Below are positions 6,973 through 16,456 of a stretch of 64,000 nucleotides of DNA, in pieces. Position 1 is the stretch's first letter, and each line of letters begins with the position of its first letter. The notes below the pieces were generated by a model, which did no database searches, had not been told where the DNA came from, and saw only the letters and a program-made list of their open reading frames with translations. Made by a program: the position numbers and the translations under genes. The stretch is from the NCBI GenBank assembly GCA_900318175.1, contig ONJQ01000005.1:1-64000 (forward strand), written 5' to 3'. Source of the DNA: an uncultured Bacteroidales bacterium. Its GTDB lineage: Bacteria; Bacteroidota; Bacteroidia; Bacteroidales; P3.

Positions 6973-9900
6973 TTACTCGTCGTCCGAGCCTTCGTCCCCG
7001 TAGTCCTCTTCTTCCTCGTCGGTTCCGTCAGAGGTAAAGGAGGCGAGGAATCGTTGTACCTCAGTCTTGGAACCTGCTAACGAATAGCTGAAAGTGTCGG
7101 ATGTCCGCTTATCTTTCTTGATGGAAAGGAGTCGGTCGTTCCATTCGCCAACACTGGACGAGATGGTGAGGTGGTGAGTCTGATACTGGTAGTTGAAATA
7201 GTACCAATGGTCGTTGGCCACTTGCAGATAGAGCACCAGATGGGTCTGGTTACCTCGGTTGAACAACTGTGCACGGACTCTCACATTTACATGCAACTGT
7301 TTCGAACCTACATTGCAAAGAGCTGCCGTACCCGCAGCCGTGTAGCCCACCTTTGGCGAATACTTCCAACGGATGCCCTCAATCAGGAAGGTATTATTGA
7401 GGAAGCCCTCCAACTTGTCAAAAGCTCCTGTGCTAAGGTAGGTCTGATAGGCCAATTCGCCGTCAGGGTCACCCATGTGGAAGAGCAATGCGCGGTCAAG
7501 CAACTCATTGTCGCGATCAGCTGGCGTTGGCCGCAGGTCGTCTTCAATCTGTTTTGCCATCTGGGTGAGGAGCGACTGGTCTATGGGGAAGGTGACACCG
7601 AAGATCGTATGCATACTGAAATCATCCTGTTTTTCGGGATCGAAGTGCAACGTACCGTAGGCTTGAACACCTGCCGGCTGGGCTATCGGTCCGAAGGTAA
7701 TAGGTCCCTCACCATCTATCTGGCAGTTTTCTGTATTGAGTGTCAGGTAGCGGTCGACGAACTCGGGGTCGTCCAGTTTCTCCTGCGACGTAATGGTATA
7801 GGTGCCAGCACCCTCATCAAAGTGGAGCAGACCATGACTGCTGAGAAGGGGATTTACACCCGTCTTGCGGAGGAGGAAAGCCGACGAAGGCTGCAATCCG
7901 GGGCTGCCCATAGCCACGGAAGCGCTGATGGCTTTACCCTTCCAGTCGACAGGATTCTCGGGCACCACGACACGGATATTGGCAGGGTCGAGATAATCGG
8001 AATAAGAGAGCAGTGCAAGCTGCTCGGTAGGGGCACACTTGTGGAGCAAACGAACGCCACCGTTGAAATGGTAGAATCTGTGCTGCGCATCCACTCGCAT
8101 AGTTCCCGCAAATCCAAAAGCCGTGGAGAGGGTGAACTGCGCCGTGTCGGAGATTGTGCCTTCCGCGGTGCTCACACCCTGCGCGTCGAGAGCGATCTGG
8201 GTCATATAGACTGGCTGCTTCTTTTCGTCCACACTGATATAGTCAATTGTTCCCTTACCACTATATTTCTGCCCATTAGCAACCATCAGGTCACAGTTGT
8301 AGAAAAGATGGAAAGCGCTGTCGCGCGGGAAGAGCAGCTGGCTCCCTGCCATAAGGGAGAACACACCACCCTTGGAGATATGCACCGAGTCGCCGCCCGG
8401 AGCTATCAATGCGTCAGCAATAGGCAGAGCATAGACATTGTGGTTGGAGAGTTCCAGTTGGTCATAGCGGTAGAGACTATTGATAGCATGGAAGCGAATA
8501 TCCTTCAAGGCTGCATCGGTGCTTTGGAACAGGGCTCCCGGCATCTTGTCGAGCCGTTTGGAGCGTTCGCGCAGTGTGAGGGCTTCCGTGCCCTGAGTCT
8601 CCATGCTCTTGCTGTTGTCGAGGGCAAGCAGTTTGTTGTCCCACTGCCACGTGTATTGGTCAACCCAAGCCGAAAACCCAAGGGCTGGCAAGAAAGTCTG
8701 CGTCACTGTATCATTGGAGGTAAACTGAGCCGTGTGGCCTTCGTAGTCGACAAGGGAGCGCATGTCGGAGGCCTCGAATGCTACATTATTATACAAGTTA
8801 GAACGGAGCGTAAAATCCGTATGGTCGGCATCCATCTGAAGCGTGCGGAGCCGGAACAGCTTGGAGCGCAGCGTGCCCTCATAGAGGTCTGCCGTACCGT
8901 AACCCGTGGCGCCCTTGGGCTGCAGCGTGACGCGTCCTGCAAGGGTAGTGACACCATGGTAGAGGGAGAAGGGGGTGCCGTCACGCAGCTGCGACACGGT
9001 CATTGAGTCCTGATAGGGGTACCACCGCAACAGCGCGTGGCCATTATGCACATCAGGATAATCATCCTCCTCCTTCACGTAGAAGGTGTCCGTCAAGGCC
9101 ATGGCAGAATCGGGCATGAAGAGGTATTTGTCCGTGACTGCGGTGGAGGTGAGGTACTTCAGCGTACCCTCGCCACGGAGGCCTCGATAGCTGAGGTCAA
9201 TCAGATTCTGGAAAGTACCTTTACCCCCATAGGCGGGATGGCCGTCGGTGGGGATAGTGACACGGAATCCCAGCGAGTAGTCCCGCTGCACTTTCAGCGG
9301 CTCTTCGATGTCGGGGAATATCCCTGCCGAGGTCAGGGTGCCGAGGAATTCGAGACTGTCCGTCTGAAAGTCCGTGAGCTGTTTGATGACAAAGGGGTGC
9401 AGTGAGTAGTAGAACTTCTGGCGTTCATACACTCCGTTGAAGATAAAGGGTCGGTCGTAATAGACGTATGAGGGTTTGACACTGTTGAAGATGGGATAGT
9501 CTTTATTCTTTTTGAGGCCGCAGTGGTTGTCGGGCTTGTCAATCTGTATGTCGCCCACAAGGTTGTAGAGCGGGGTGCGGACCATGACCTGCTTCTGCGG
9601 GTCGGTGAAGGAGGTGACGGAGAAGCGGAGCGAGTCAATCTGTGGCAGGTCGAAACGGAAATCGTCGTAGAAGAAAGTTGCGTCGGTGACGTTCATCTCA
9701 AAGCGGCCCACATTGATATAGCCCGAGAAGAGGATGTCGCGATTGCGCTTCACGATGATGTCTCCCAAATAGGGTTTCACCACCACCAACTGGCTGTCGC
9801 TCACAACGAATTTCTTGATGCCATGCACTCTCAAGTCGAGTGTCGCAAGGTCCAGCTCTGCGTTGTTCTCCTTGGTGTCGGACTGGAGGGTCAGTGCGTC

Positions 9901-11523
9901 GTAGTCATGTCCCTGCTGCTTGACAATGGCCTTGTAGAAGCCTATCAGCTTGTCGTGCACATGGATGCGCGAACGGCCCTCGTCGTACGATACCAAGCCG
10001 TGGCGCGACAGGCCATGTATCATCAGTTTTGTCTGCCCCTCGTCCATGCGGATGAAATTCTGGAAGGAGACCAAGGAGAAGTCCTGCCGCATGTCGTGCG
10101 CTTTCATATATTTATACACACGCACCACGGGGCTGGTCTCGTCTATGCCCTGCACTTCGCGGTCCTTATTCTCCGAATAGTAGCGGTTGGACTCAAACGT
10201 GACGAAGGTCTGCGTACCCGCCTGCGCCACCATGTTAAACTCGATGATGTCTTTATCTATCAGCCAGTTTATATTCTCGCAGTAGATGTCCAACTGGTGG
10301 TAACTGTCGTTGTAGGGGCTGTAGTAGTTGCGCTTCGTGCTGTTGAGGAGGTTCACGCGGTTGTCCTTCGTGGTGTAGCGTATCAGTACACCGGCATTGC
10401 TGATGGAGTCGTCGCCGATATACATCTTCACCGCGGCCCGCTCGGAGGTGAGCATGTGGGGCAGGATTGTGAAGTGCGTCGAACTGGCCACAAGAAACCG
10501 TTTGCCGTTGCGATAGAAAATCATCGAGGCAGGATTCTTCTCGTCATTGGTGACAAAACGGGGACCATACATCATGAAGTTCCCCTCAAAATCCACGCCA
10601 GGCAGCACGTCCTTCAGCTGGAAGTCCTTCTGATATGAACGGAACTTGGGGAAGTTGTACTTATCCGGCTCCGTGCGGTTGGAGAGGGCCTCCTCCACAA
10701 CGCCCTTGATGGGGCTTTTGAAATAGTTGGTATTAATGAAGGTAACGGAGTCCGCGGTGAACTTAGGGAATTTGACCACGGCGGAGTAGTCCTGCAAATC
10801 GGCATAGCAGACGTTCCGCGCCACACCACAGCGCTCCCACGTGATGCGCCCACCCTTGCCCTCAAAGGTGTTGGTGAGGAAGAAGTAAGTGCCCTTAGTG
10901 CCAAGGATGATTGCCTGATCCGCATTGGCCCCAGTGCCGGAGGCATAGGTGAGGTCGAATGAACTGTTGAAGACCGTCTTGATGTCATTGCGGATAGGGA
11001 CAAAGGAGTACGTCGCGCCGTTCCCCACGCTCCACACGGAGGTCCGCGAAGCGTAGAGTGTGCGCTGGTTCAGCAGTCGGGAGGTATACTGTATAAAATC
11101 GTTGATCTCCTTCTTCTTGTTGGTGATGGACATGATGGCCGTGGTGGCGGACAACCATTCGTCGAAGAGTGTTGCTGTCAGTCGGTTGCCGCTATAGTCC
11201 ACCAGCGTTTGGGTCAAGACCTCATAGTCCGGGGTGGGCTCCATCTTGGTCTTGCGGGCGGCTATATAAAGGTCGGTCACTTTCTGTCTGTTCTGGTCGT
11301 CCAGATTGTTGTACACCGTTGTGAACTTGTCCACCAACTGCTTGTTGGCGGCCAATTTCTCCTCAGCCTTGGAGTTGCCGTTGAGGTACACCAGCAGCTG
11401 CGCCGGCAGCGAATCTACTTCAAATGTCACTTTCACCCGCTTGGGGCGGCTCTGTGCGTTGGCTTCATAGCCTTGTCCTGCAAGCAGCACTGCGGCAATA
11501 AGGATTAAGACAAACCGTTTCAT
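6973..11523 (-). CDS. Very large exported protein of unknown function
   Basis: The product has 1516 residues from the ATG at 11523. I chose this start because it begins the signal peptide MKRFVLILIAAVLLAGQG with an AQS cleavage region; an upstream start would add 22 residues that do not look like a signal. The rest is a mostly beta-rich protein with no membrane spans and few cysteines. An early helical region (about 60-180) is followed by a long repetitive beta body with many Tyr/Asp-containing strands. The C-terminus is an acidic tail (EEEEDYGDEGSDDE) instead of a T9SS sorting domain. I recognise no catalytic motif. It is probably periplasmic or an outer-membrane-associated structural protein. 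A conserved Bacteroidales orphan family seems likely, but a structure search would be needed to say more. Confidence 0.75.
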   Translation of the reverse strand: MKRFVLILIAAVLLAGQGYEANAQSRPKRVKVTFEVDSLPAQLLVYLNGNSKAEEKLAANKQLVDKFTTVYNNLDDQNRQKVTDLYIAARKTKMEPTPDYEVLTQTLVDYSGNRLTATLFDEWLSATTAIMSITNKKKEINDFIQYTSRLLNQRTLYASRTSVWSVGNGATYSFVPIRNDIKTVFNSSFDLTYASGTGANADQAIILGTKGTYFFLTNTFEGKGGRITWERCGVARNVCYADLQDYSAVVKFPKFTADSVTFINTNYFKSPIKGVVEEALSNRTEPDKYNFPKFRSYQKDFQLKDVLPGVDFEGNFMMYGPRFVTNDEKNPASMIFYRNGKRFLVASSTHFTILPHMLTSERAAVKMYIGDDSISNAGVLIRYTTKDNRVNLLNSTKRNYYSPYNDSYHQLDIYCENINWLIDKDIIEFNMVAQAGTQTFVTFESNRYYSENKDREVQGIDETSPVVRVYKYMKAHDMRQDFSLVSFQNFIRMDEGQTKLMIHGLSRHGLVSYDEGRSRIHVHDKLIGFYKAIVKQQGHDYDALTLQSDTKENNAELDLATLDLRVHGIKKFVVSDSQLVVVKPYLGDIIVKRNRDILFSGYINVGRFEMNVTDATFFYDDFRFDLPQIDSLRFSVTSFTDPQKQVMVRTPLYNLVGDIQIDKPDNHCGLKKNKDYPIFNSVKPSYVYYDRPFIFNGVYERQKFYYSLHPFVIKQLTDFQTDSLEFLGTLTSAGIFPDIEEPLKVQRDYSLGFRVTIPTDGHPAYGGKGTFQNLIDLSYRGLRGEGTLKYLTSTAVTDKYLFMPDSAMALTDTFYVKEEDDYPDVHNGHALLRWYPYQDSMTVSQLRDGTPFSLYHGVTTLAGRVTLQPKGATGYGTADLYEGTLRSKLFRLRTLQMDADHTDFTLRSNLYNNVAFEASDMRSLVDYEGHTAQFTSNDTVTQTFLPALGFSAWVDQYTWQWDNKLLALDNSKSMETQGTEALTLRERSKRLDKMPGALFQSTDAALKDIRFHAINSLYRYDQLELSNHNVYALPIADALIAPGGDSVHISKGGVFSLMAGSQLLFPRDSAFHLFYNCDLMVANGQKYSGKGTIDYISVDEKKQPVYMTQIALDAQGVSTAEGTISDTAQFTLSTAFGFAGTMRVDAQHRFYHFNGGVRLLHKCAPTEQLALLSYSDYLDPANIRVVVPENPVDWKGKAISASVAMGSPGLQPSSAFLLRKTGVNPLLSSHGLLHFDEGAGTYTITSQEKLDDPEFVDRYLTLNTENCQIDGEGPITFGPIAQPAGVQAYGTLHFDPEKQDDFSMHTIFGVTFPIDQSLLTQMAKQIEDDLRPTPADRDNELLDRALLFHMGDPDGELAYQTYLSTGAFDKLEGFLNNTFLIEGIRWKYSPKVGYTAAGTAALCNVGSKQLHVNVRVRAQLFNRGNQTHLVLYLQVANDHWYYFNYQYQTHHLTISSSVGEWNDRLLSIKKDKRTSDTFSYSLAGSKTEVQRFLASFTSDGTDEEEEDYGDEGSDDE

Positions 11524-11627
11524 TTGTATTGTGTTATTAAGTTGATGCGTCATTATGTTGACTATTTTCGCCCCTCTATCCATCCCCAACCTCTAATCCT
11601 CTTGTTTTTAGGGTTCCGATTTAAATG

Positions 11628-11635
11628 CAAAAATA
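11628..11635 (-). promoter_or_regulatory. Putative -7 element for the giant exported protein
   Basis: TATTTTTG on the minus strand fits TAnnTTTG and lies about 105 bases upstream of the start codon. No convincing -33 element is present. The region is divergent with the next promoter. Confidence 0.45.
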
Positions 11636-11698
11636 GCACTTTTTGCCGACATAGATAACGCAGATTATTGTTTTTTATTCATGGACGTTTGTTAATAA

Positions 11699-11728
11699 TT
11701 GTTTTTTCAAAAAAAAATCGTACCTTTG
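11699..11728 (+). promoter_or_regulatory. Promoter giving a near-leaderless mRNA
   Basis: TTG and TACCTTTG are separated by exactly 19 bases. The -7 element ends only nine bases before the ATG at 11738, so the transcript would have a leader of a few bases. This also rules out the longer upstream start for the following gene. Confidence 0.7.
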
Positions 11729-11737
11729 CACCCGCTT

Positions 11738-13678
11738 ATGAAACACTCTGCACGCTATAACTATATCGTTTTTGCCTACCTTGTCGGCATCGTCTTCTTC
11801 ACTCTTTTCCGTCTGGCTGGCACCTGGGTCTACCTCCTCAACGCCCCCAGCCGTCCCGACTTCGGCGGCCTCTACGGCCACGCCCTCTTCATGGGCTGGC
11901 GTTTCGACACCGCCGTCAGCTGCTACCTCCTCGCGCTCCCAGCCCTCATGCTGATTGTGGCCGAACTGGCTCGCATCCGTGCCAAGGCCTACTACCTTGT
12001 AGCCCATCACCTCCTCCTCATCGGCTACATCGTCAGCTTCTTTGCCTGCACTGCCGACATCCCCTTCTTTGCCTACTTCTTCACCCGCCTCAACGCCACT
12101 GCTATCAACGAGATTGACTCCTTTGCCATCATTGCCGACATGATTCTCTCCGAACCGATGTACCTTGCCGGCATCGCGGCTTTCCTTGCTGTGGCCGTGG
12201 GCTATTGGTTCCTTATGCGGTACATCTTCCGCCGCACCCTCGCCGCCGGGCTTGACAAGTTCCAACCCTACTCCCTGTGCATCCCCCTGGCGCTGCTCCT
12301 CGTCTTCGCCACCTTTGTGGGCATGCGGGGCCGCTTGAGCAAGAAGAGCCCTCTGCGTGTCGGCACAGCCTACTTCTGCTCCGACCCCTTCCTCAACCAG
12401 ATAGGCCTCAACCCCATCTTCACCTTCATCAAGAGTGCCTCCGAACTGGGCAAGCGTGCCAACCAACCCCTCACCCTCACCACCGCCGACGAAGCCCTGC
12501 AAGCCCTCGCTGCCGAGCAGCAGACGCCCGCCGACCCCGCCCTTATGCCTGCCGGCCTCGACCTGCCGCTGCCTGAAGGCACCAACGTCGTCCTCGTCAT
12601 CATGGAGTCCATGACTGTCGAGAAGACCTCCCTCTCCACCTCCGGACACCCCTCGCTCACCCCCTGTTTGGACAGCCTTATGGCCCAGTCGCTACTCTTC
12701 ACCCGCGCCTACTCCTCCGGCATCCACACCTACAACGGCATCTACTCCACCCTCTACTCGCGCCCCTGCGTCCCCTCACGCCACACCATGAAACAAGCTG
12801 TCATCCCGCAGGTCTACGGCCTGCCCCAAGTGCTCCACGAGGCCGGCTACCACACCGCCTACTTCATGACCCACGACGAGGATTTCGACAACATGCGCGG
12901 CTTCCTTTTTGGCAACGGCTTTGACAGCGTCATCGGCCAGCACAGCTATCCCGCCTCCGAAGTCATCGGCACCTGGGGCGTGCCGGACCACGTCATGTTC
13001 GACCACGCACTGCTCCACTGCAGCCAAGCCGCCTCACAAGGGCCCTTCTTCGCCACCATCATGACCTGCAGCGACCATGCGCCCTACGCCATCCCCTCCG
13101 GCATCGACTTCCACCCACGCAGCAAGGACATGAACAAACAAATCGTCGAGTATGCCGACTGGTCACTGGGCCGTTTCATGCGCATGGCACGCCGTCAACC
13201 CTGGTACGCCAACACCCTCTTCGTCTTCATTGCCGACCACGGCGGCGTGTGGGGCACCAACCGCTACGACATGCCCCTCACCTACCACCACATACCCATC
13301 CTCTTCCACAACCCCGCTCACCTCCGTCCGCAGCGGTCAGACCGCCTTGCCATGCAGGTAGACCTCGGCCCCACCCTCCTCGCCATGCTCCCCCTCACGT
13401 GGCAGAACACCACCTTCGGCCTCAACCTCCTTGCCCAACCCCGCCGCTATGCCTACTTCTGCAACGACGACAAAATAGGAGTCATCGACAATCAGTACTT
13501 CTACATCTACCGCACCGCCGAGGGCATCGAAAGCCTCCATCTCCTGTCCGACACCACTGCCGCTGACCTTCTCTCCACCCAGCAGCCCGACTCCCGCCGC
13601 CGAGCTGACGACATGCGCCACTACGGCCTCGCACTGACCCAAGCCTCAGATTTAAACACAAACCTACCAACTCATTAA
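11738..13678 (+). CDS. LTA synthase-like membrane sulfatase/phosphotransferase
   Basis: The product has 646 residues. About five transmembrane helices fill the first 220 residues, followed by an alkaline-phosphatase-superfamily (sulfatase) domain. Visible motifs are VVLVIMESM near residue 285 (metal-binding Glu), a Thr in SSGIHTYNGIYSTLYS in the position of the catalytic Thr of LtaS, and FVFIADHGG (metal-binding Asp-His). This architecture fits enzymes that transfer phosphoglycerol or phosphoethanolamine to envelope glycans or lipids on the outer face of the inner membrane. In a Gram-negative bacterium the substrate is unlikely to be lipoteichoic acid; lipid A or periplasmic glycan modification is more probable, which is inference. 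rsmE and a DUF4159 gene follow on the same strand. Confidence 0.85.
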   Translation: MKHSARYNYIVFAYLVGIVFFTLFRLAGTWVYLLNAPSRPDFGGLYGHALFMGWRFDTAVSCYLLALPALMLIVAELARIRAKAYYLVAHHLLLIGYIVSFFACTADIPFFAYFFTRLNATAINEIDSFAIIADMILSEPMYLAGIAAFLAVAVGYWFLMRYIFRRTLAAGLDKFQPYSLCIPLALLLVFATFVGMRGRLSKKSPLRVGTAYFCSDPFLNQIGLNPIFTFIKSASELGKRANQPLTLTTADEALQALAAEQQTPADPALMPAGLDLPLPEGTNVVLVIMESMTVEKTSLSTSGHPSLTPCLDSLMAQSLLFTRAYSSGIHTYNGIYSTLYSRPCVPSRHTMKQAVIPQVYGLPQVLHEAGYHTAYFMTHDEDFDNMRGFLFGNGFDSVIGQHSYPASEVIGTWGVPDHVMFDHALLHCSQAASQGPFFATIMTCSDHAPYAIPSGIDFHPRSKDMNKQIVEYADWSLGRFMRMARRQPWYANTLFVFIADHGGVWGTNRYDMPLTYHHIPILFHNPAHLRPQRSDRLAMQVDLGPTLLAMLPLTWQNTTFGLNLLAQPRRYAYFCNDDKIGVIDNQYFYIYRTAEGIESLHLLSDTTAADLLSTQQPDSRRRADDMRHYGLALTQASDLNTNLPTH

Positions 13679-13742
13679 TTCGTTTGTCAAAAGATTCTCA
13701 CATCAACACTTTAACGAATTAACCACTTCGAAAAAGATTCCC

Positions 13743-13773
13743 GAATTAACGCATTAACACATTAACACATTCA
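13743..13773 (+). repeat. Spacer repeat upstream of rsmE
   Basis: The motif ATTAACGCATTAACACATTA and a further ATTAACACATTC end just before the ATG of rsmE. It is the plus-strand version of the repeat family found in dcw spacers, in the same orientation relative to the gene. Confidence 0.75.
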
Positions 13774-13775
13774 AC

Positions 13776-14480
13776 ATGGTCCTCTTTCTCACCGACACCA
13801 CCGAAGGCCCCTACGCCACCCTCACGCCCGACGAGTCCAAGCACGCCATCCGCGTACTCCGCCTCACCGCTGCCGACGAAATCTTTGTCACCAGTGGCGA
13901 CGGGACCCTCTGCCGCGCACGCATCACGCTGCCGGACCCCTCCGCCTGCCAGGTCGAAATACTGGAGCGCATGCCCAACTACGGCGCCCTCCCCTACCGC
14001 CTGCACATCGCCGTGGCTCCCACCAAAAACAACGCTCGCCTGGAATGGTTTGTCGAGAAAGCCGTCGAAATAGGCATCCACCGCATCACGCCCCTCATCT
14101 GCCGCCACTCCGAGCGCACCACCCTCAACCTCAACCGCCTCAACAAAATAGCCCTCAGCGCCATGAAGCAGTCACTGCAGGCAACCCTGCCGCTCATCGA
14201 CCCTCCCACACCCATTGCCGACCTCCTTGCAGGTGCCCTTCCCGAATGCCGACTTGTGTGCCACTGTGCCGAAGGCCACCGCGACACCCTCCGCCAACTC
14301 TACACCCCCGGCACCGACGCCCTCGTCCTCATAGGTCCCGAAGGCGACTTCAGCCCCGACGAGATTGACCGCTGCCTCAGCCTTGGGTTCCACCCCGTCA
14401 CCCTCGGTACCAACCGTCTGCGCACCGAGACTGCCGCCCTCTACGCCCTCACAACCCTGCAATTCCTCAACCAATCCTGA
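13776..14480 (+). CDS. rsmE: 16S rRNA (uracil-1498-N3)-methyltransferase
   Basis: This 234-residue SPOUT methyltransferase methylates U1498 of 16S rRNA in the ribosomal decoding region using SAM. The N-terminal PUA-like part contains DESKHAIRVLRLTAADEI, and the C-terminal knotted SAM-binding motif reads LIGPEGDFSPDEID followed by LGTNRLRTETAAL. Length is typical. It is followed after 37 bases by the DUF4159 gene, a pairing I have seen in Bacteroidota. The codons are strikingly C-rich at third positions, as in the flanking plus-strand genes. Confidence 0.95.
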   Translation: MVLFLTDTTEGPYATLTPDESKHAIRVLRLTAADEIFVTSGDGTLCRARITLPDPSACQVEILERMPNYGALPYRLHIAVAPTKNNARLEWFVEKAVEIGIHRITPLICRHSERTTLNLNRLNKIALSAMKQSLQATLPLIDPPTPIADLLAGALPECRLVCHCAEGHRDTLRQLYTPGTDALVLIGPEGDFSPDEIDRCLSLGFHPVTLGTNRLRTETAALYALTTLQFLNQS

Positions 14481-14517
14481 TCATCATTTCTCAATCCCCA
14501 AACATCATCTCTCAACA

Positions 14518-15162
14518 ATGTATCGTTTCCTCCTCGCCCTCCTTCTGCTCCTCCCCGCCACCCTCGGGGCGCAGACCCAGATTGCCCTCCTCAAATACGA
14601 CGGCGGTGGCGACTGGTATGCCAATCCCACCTCCCTCACCAACCTCATAGCCTACTGCAACACCGATGCCCACATGAACCTCGCCACGGACTACGCCGTC
14701 GTCGACGTGGGCAGCAACCAACTCTTCAACTATCCCTTCGTCCACATGACCGGCCACGGCAACGTCGTCTTCTCCCCGCAGCAACGGCAAAACCTCCGCA
14801 ACTACCTGCTCGGCGGCGGCTTCCTGCACATCGACGACAACTACGGCATCAAGGACTTCATCCTCCCACAGATGAAACTCGTCTTCCCCGAACTCGACTT
14901 TGTCGAGCTCCCCTTCACCCATCCCATCTTCCACCAGCGGTACCACTTCCCCAACGGGCTGCCCAAAATCCATGAGCACGACAACCTCCCGCCCCGCGCC
15001 TACGGCCTCATCTACGAAGGCCGCCTCATCTGTCTTTTTACCTGGGAATGCGACCTCGGCGACGGTTGGGAGGACCCCGACGTCCACCACGACAGCCAGG
15101 CCACACGGCAGAAAGCTTTCCAGATGGGCGAGAACATCCTCCAATACGTCTTCACCCACTGA
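14518..15162 (+). CDS. Exported DUF4159 protein
   Basis: The product has 214 residues starting at the signal peptide MYRFLLALLLLLPATLGAQ; the longer frame upstream overlaps rsmE and is not used. The mature protein fits DUF4159: ALLKYDGGGDWYANPTSLTN, a central GGGFLHIDDNYGIKDF glycine-rich turn and ELPFTHPIFH. This fold resembles a glutamine-amidotransferase or trehalose-utilisation-like alpha/beta domain placed outside the cytoplasm. Its function is unknown. It is co-directional with rsmE and probably co-transcribed. Confidence 0.88.
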   Translation: MYRFLLALLLLLPATLGAQTQIALLKYDGGGDWYANPTSLTNLIAYCNTDAHMNLATDYAVVDVGSNQLFNYPFVHMTGHGNVVFSPQQRQNLRNYLLGGGFLHIDDNYGIKDFILPQMKLVFPELDFVELPFTHPIFHQRYHFPNGLPKIHEHDNLPPRAYGLIYEGRLICLFTWECDLGDGWEDPDVHHDSQATRQKAFQMGENILQYVFTH

Positions 15163-15228
15163 CCCCATGGCCACCAACTGCGCTCCTCCTCCACTCCCTC
15201 GCCCACATTTCTGGCACAATCGTTATGC

Positions 15229-15279
15229 ATTTGTTCCTCCCAGAGAGGAACAAATATTAGAGAAATGTTAGAGAACTGA
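15229..15279. repeat. Dispersed hairpin repeat, copy A
   Basis: An 11-bp perfect inverted repeat ATTTGTTCCTC/GAGGAACAAAT with a 5-base loop is followed by ATGTTAGAGAACTGA. The AGGAACAAAT core and the GTTAGAGAACTGA tail recur at 48389-48438, and the core also at 33241-33279. It lies between the convergent DUF4159 and mnmA genes and may also act as a terminator. Confidence 0.65.
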
Positions 15280-15325
15280 CCTATATGGAGTGGAGCCAGG
15301 GCGGAGCCGAGGCGCAGAATCACAT

Positions 15326-16411
15326 TCAGACATTGGCACCAATCATGCCCGAAGCCACCACAAGGTGCGCCTCGTTGTCGTAGATGGTGGCATACTGGCC
15401 CGCGGCAATGCCCTGCACACGCACGTCGGACTCAATGCGGTAGCCCTCGTCGGTGCGCATCAGGTGCCCTTGGGCAAAATCGGGCGTGTGGCGAATCTTG
15501 AACTTCACATCCACCGTCTCGCCGCGCTCCAAACGGTCGCCCCACAGGTCGCCCGTCAGCGGGTGATAGCCCAGCAGGTTGATGACGTTGCCGTACTGCG
15601 TGTCCGGGTCATAGCCTTGCGACACGTAGAGGACATTCTCGTCGATGTCCTTCTTCACCACAAACCACGGACCGCCGCTGAGGAAAAGCCCCTTGCGCTG
15701 CCCGATAGTGTGGAACCAATAGCCCCGGTGCGTGCCCAGCACGCGGCCCGTCTCCAGCTCCACAATCTTGCCCTCGCGCTCGCCGAGATAGCGGCGCAGG
15801 AAATCATTGTAGTTAATCTTGCCCAAGAAACAGATGCCTTGCGAGTCCTTGCGGTCCGCACTGGGCAGATGGGCATCGTGGGCCACTTGCCGCACCTCGC
15901 TCTTCATCATCTGCCCGATGGGGAACATCAGCTTGCTGATCTGCCTATAGTCCAATTGCGACAGGAAATCGGTTTGGTCCTTCACGGGGTCCTTGGCAGT
16001 GGCAAGGAACGGGGTGCCGTCCACGGTGCAGGTTGTGGCGTAATGGCCCGTAGCAATGCGGTCATAGTCATGCCCCCTGCGCTGCTCGAAAGCCCCGAAC
16101 TTAATCAGCTTGTTGCACATCACGTCAGGGTTGGGCGTCAGGCCGCGGCGCACCGAGTCAATGGTGTAAGCCACCACATTGTCCCAATACTCGCGGTGAA
16201 GATTCACCTCCTCGAAACGGCATCCATAGCGTTTGGCTATGAACTGGGTGATTTCGATATCCTCCTCGGCGGGGCAGTCGATATACCCCTCCTCGTCCTC
16301 CATGCCTATTCTGATATAAAAGATGTCAGGCTTGGTGCCCTGCTCGCAAAGCAGGTGCACCACCACGGAGCTGTCAACTCCTCCAGAGACCAATGCCGCT
16401 ATACTTTCCAT
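15326..16411 (-). CDS. mnmA: tRNA-specific 2-thiouridylase MnmA
   Basis: The 361-residue enzyme adenylates and thiolates U34 of tRNAs for Lys, Glu and Gln, taking sulfur from a persulfide relay. The PP-loop reads [15 protein letters not shown] near the N-terminus. The nucleophilic Cys lies in [10 protein letters not shown] and the second catalytic Cys in [10 protein letters not shown]. The C-terminal beta-barrel contains AGQYATIYD. Length and motif order are standard. The start ATG lies directly beside a spacer repeat. Its neighbour upstream is an EamA transporter gene in the same direction. Confidence 0.95.
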   Translation of the reverse strand: MESIAALVSGGVDSSVVVHLLCEQGTKPDIFYIRIGMEDEEGYIDCPAEEDIEITQFIAKRYGCRFEEVNLHREYWDNVVAYTIDSVRRGLTPNPDVMCNKLIKFGAFEQRRGHDYDRIATGHYATTCTVDGTPFLATAKDPVKDQTDFLSQLDYRQISKLMFPIGQMMKSEVRQVAHDAHLPSADRKDSQGICFLGKINYNDFLRRYLGEREGKIVELETGRVLGTHRGYWFHTIGQRKGLFLSGGPWFVVKKDIDENVLYVSQGYDPDTQYGNVINLLGYHPLTGDLWGDRLERGETVDVKFKIRHTPDFAQGHLMRTDEGYRIESDVRVQGIAAGQYATIYDNEAHLVVASGMIGANV

Positions 16412-16414
16412 TTT

Positions 16415-16450
16415 GAATGCGTTAATTCTTGAATGCGTTAATTCTTGAAT
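16415..16450 (-). repeat. Spacer repeat upstream of mnmA
   Basis: Two 16-bp units (GAATGCGTTAATTCTT on the plus strand) in tandem plus GAAT fill the gap between the EamA transporter stop and the mnmA start. Confidence 0.8.
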
Positions 16451-16456
16451 CCCTTT

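Noticed and set aside
7171-10638. Long antisense open frames (up to 611 codons) opposite the giant exported protein
   Set aside because: Mirror of codon bias in a real GC-rich gene; no start context, signal or domain. Similar shadows opposite 33652-35823 and 44620-46299 were dropped for the same reason.
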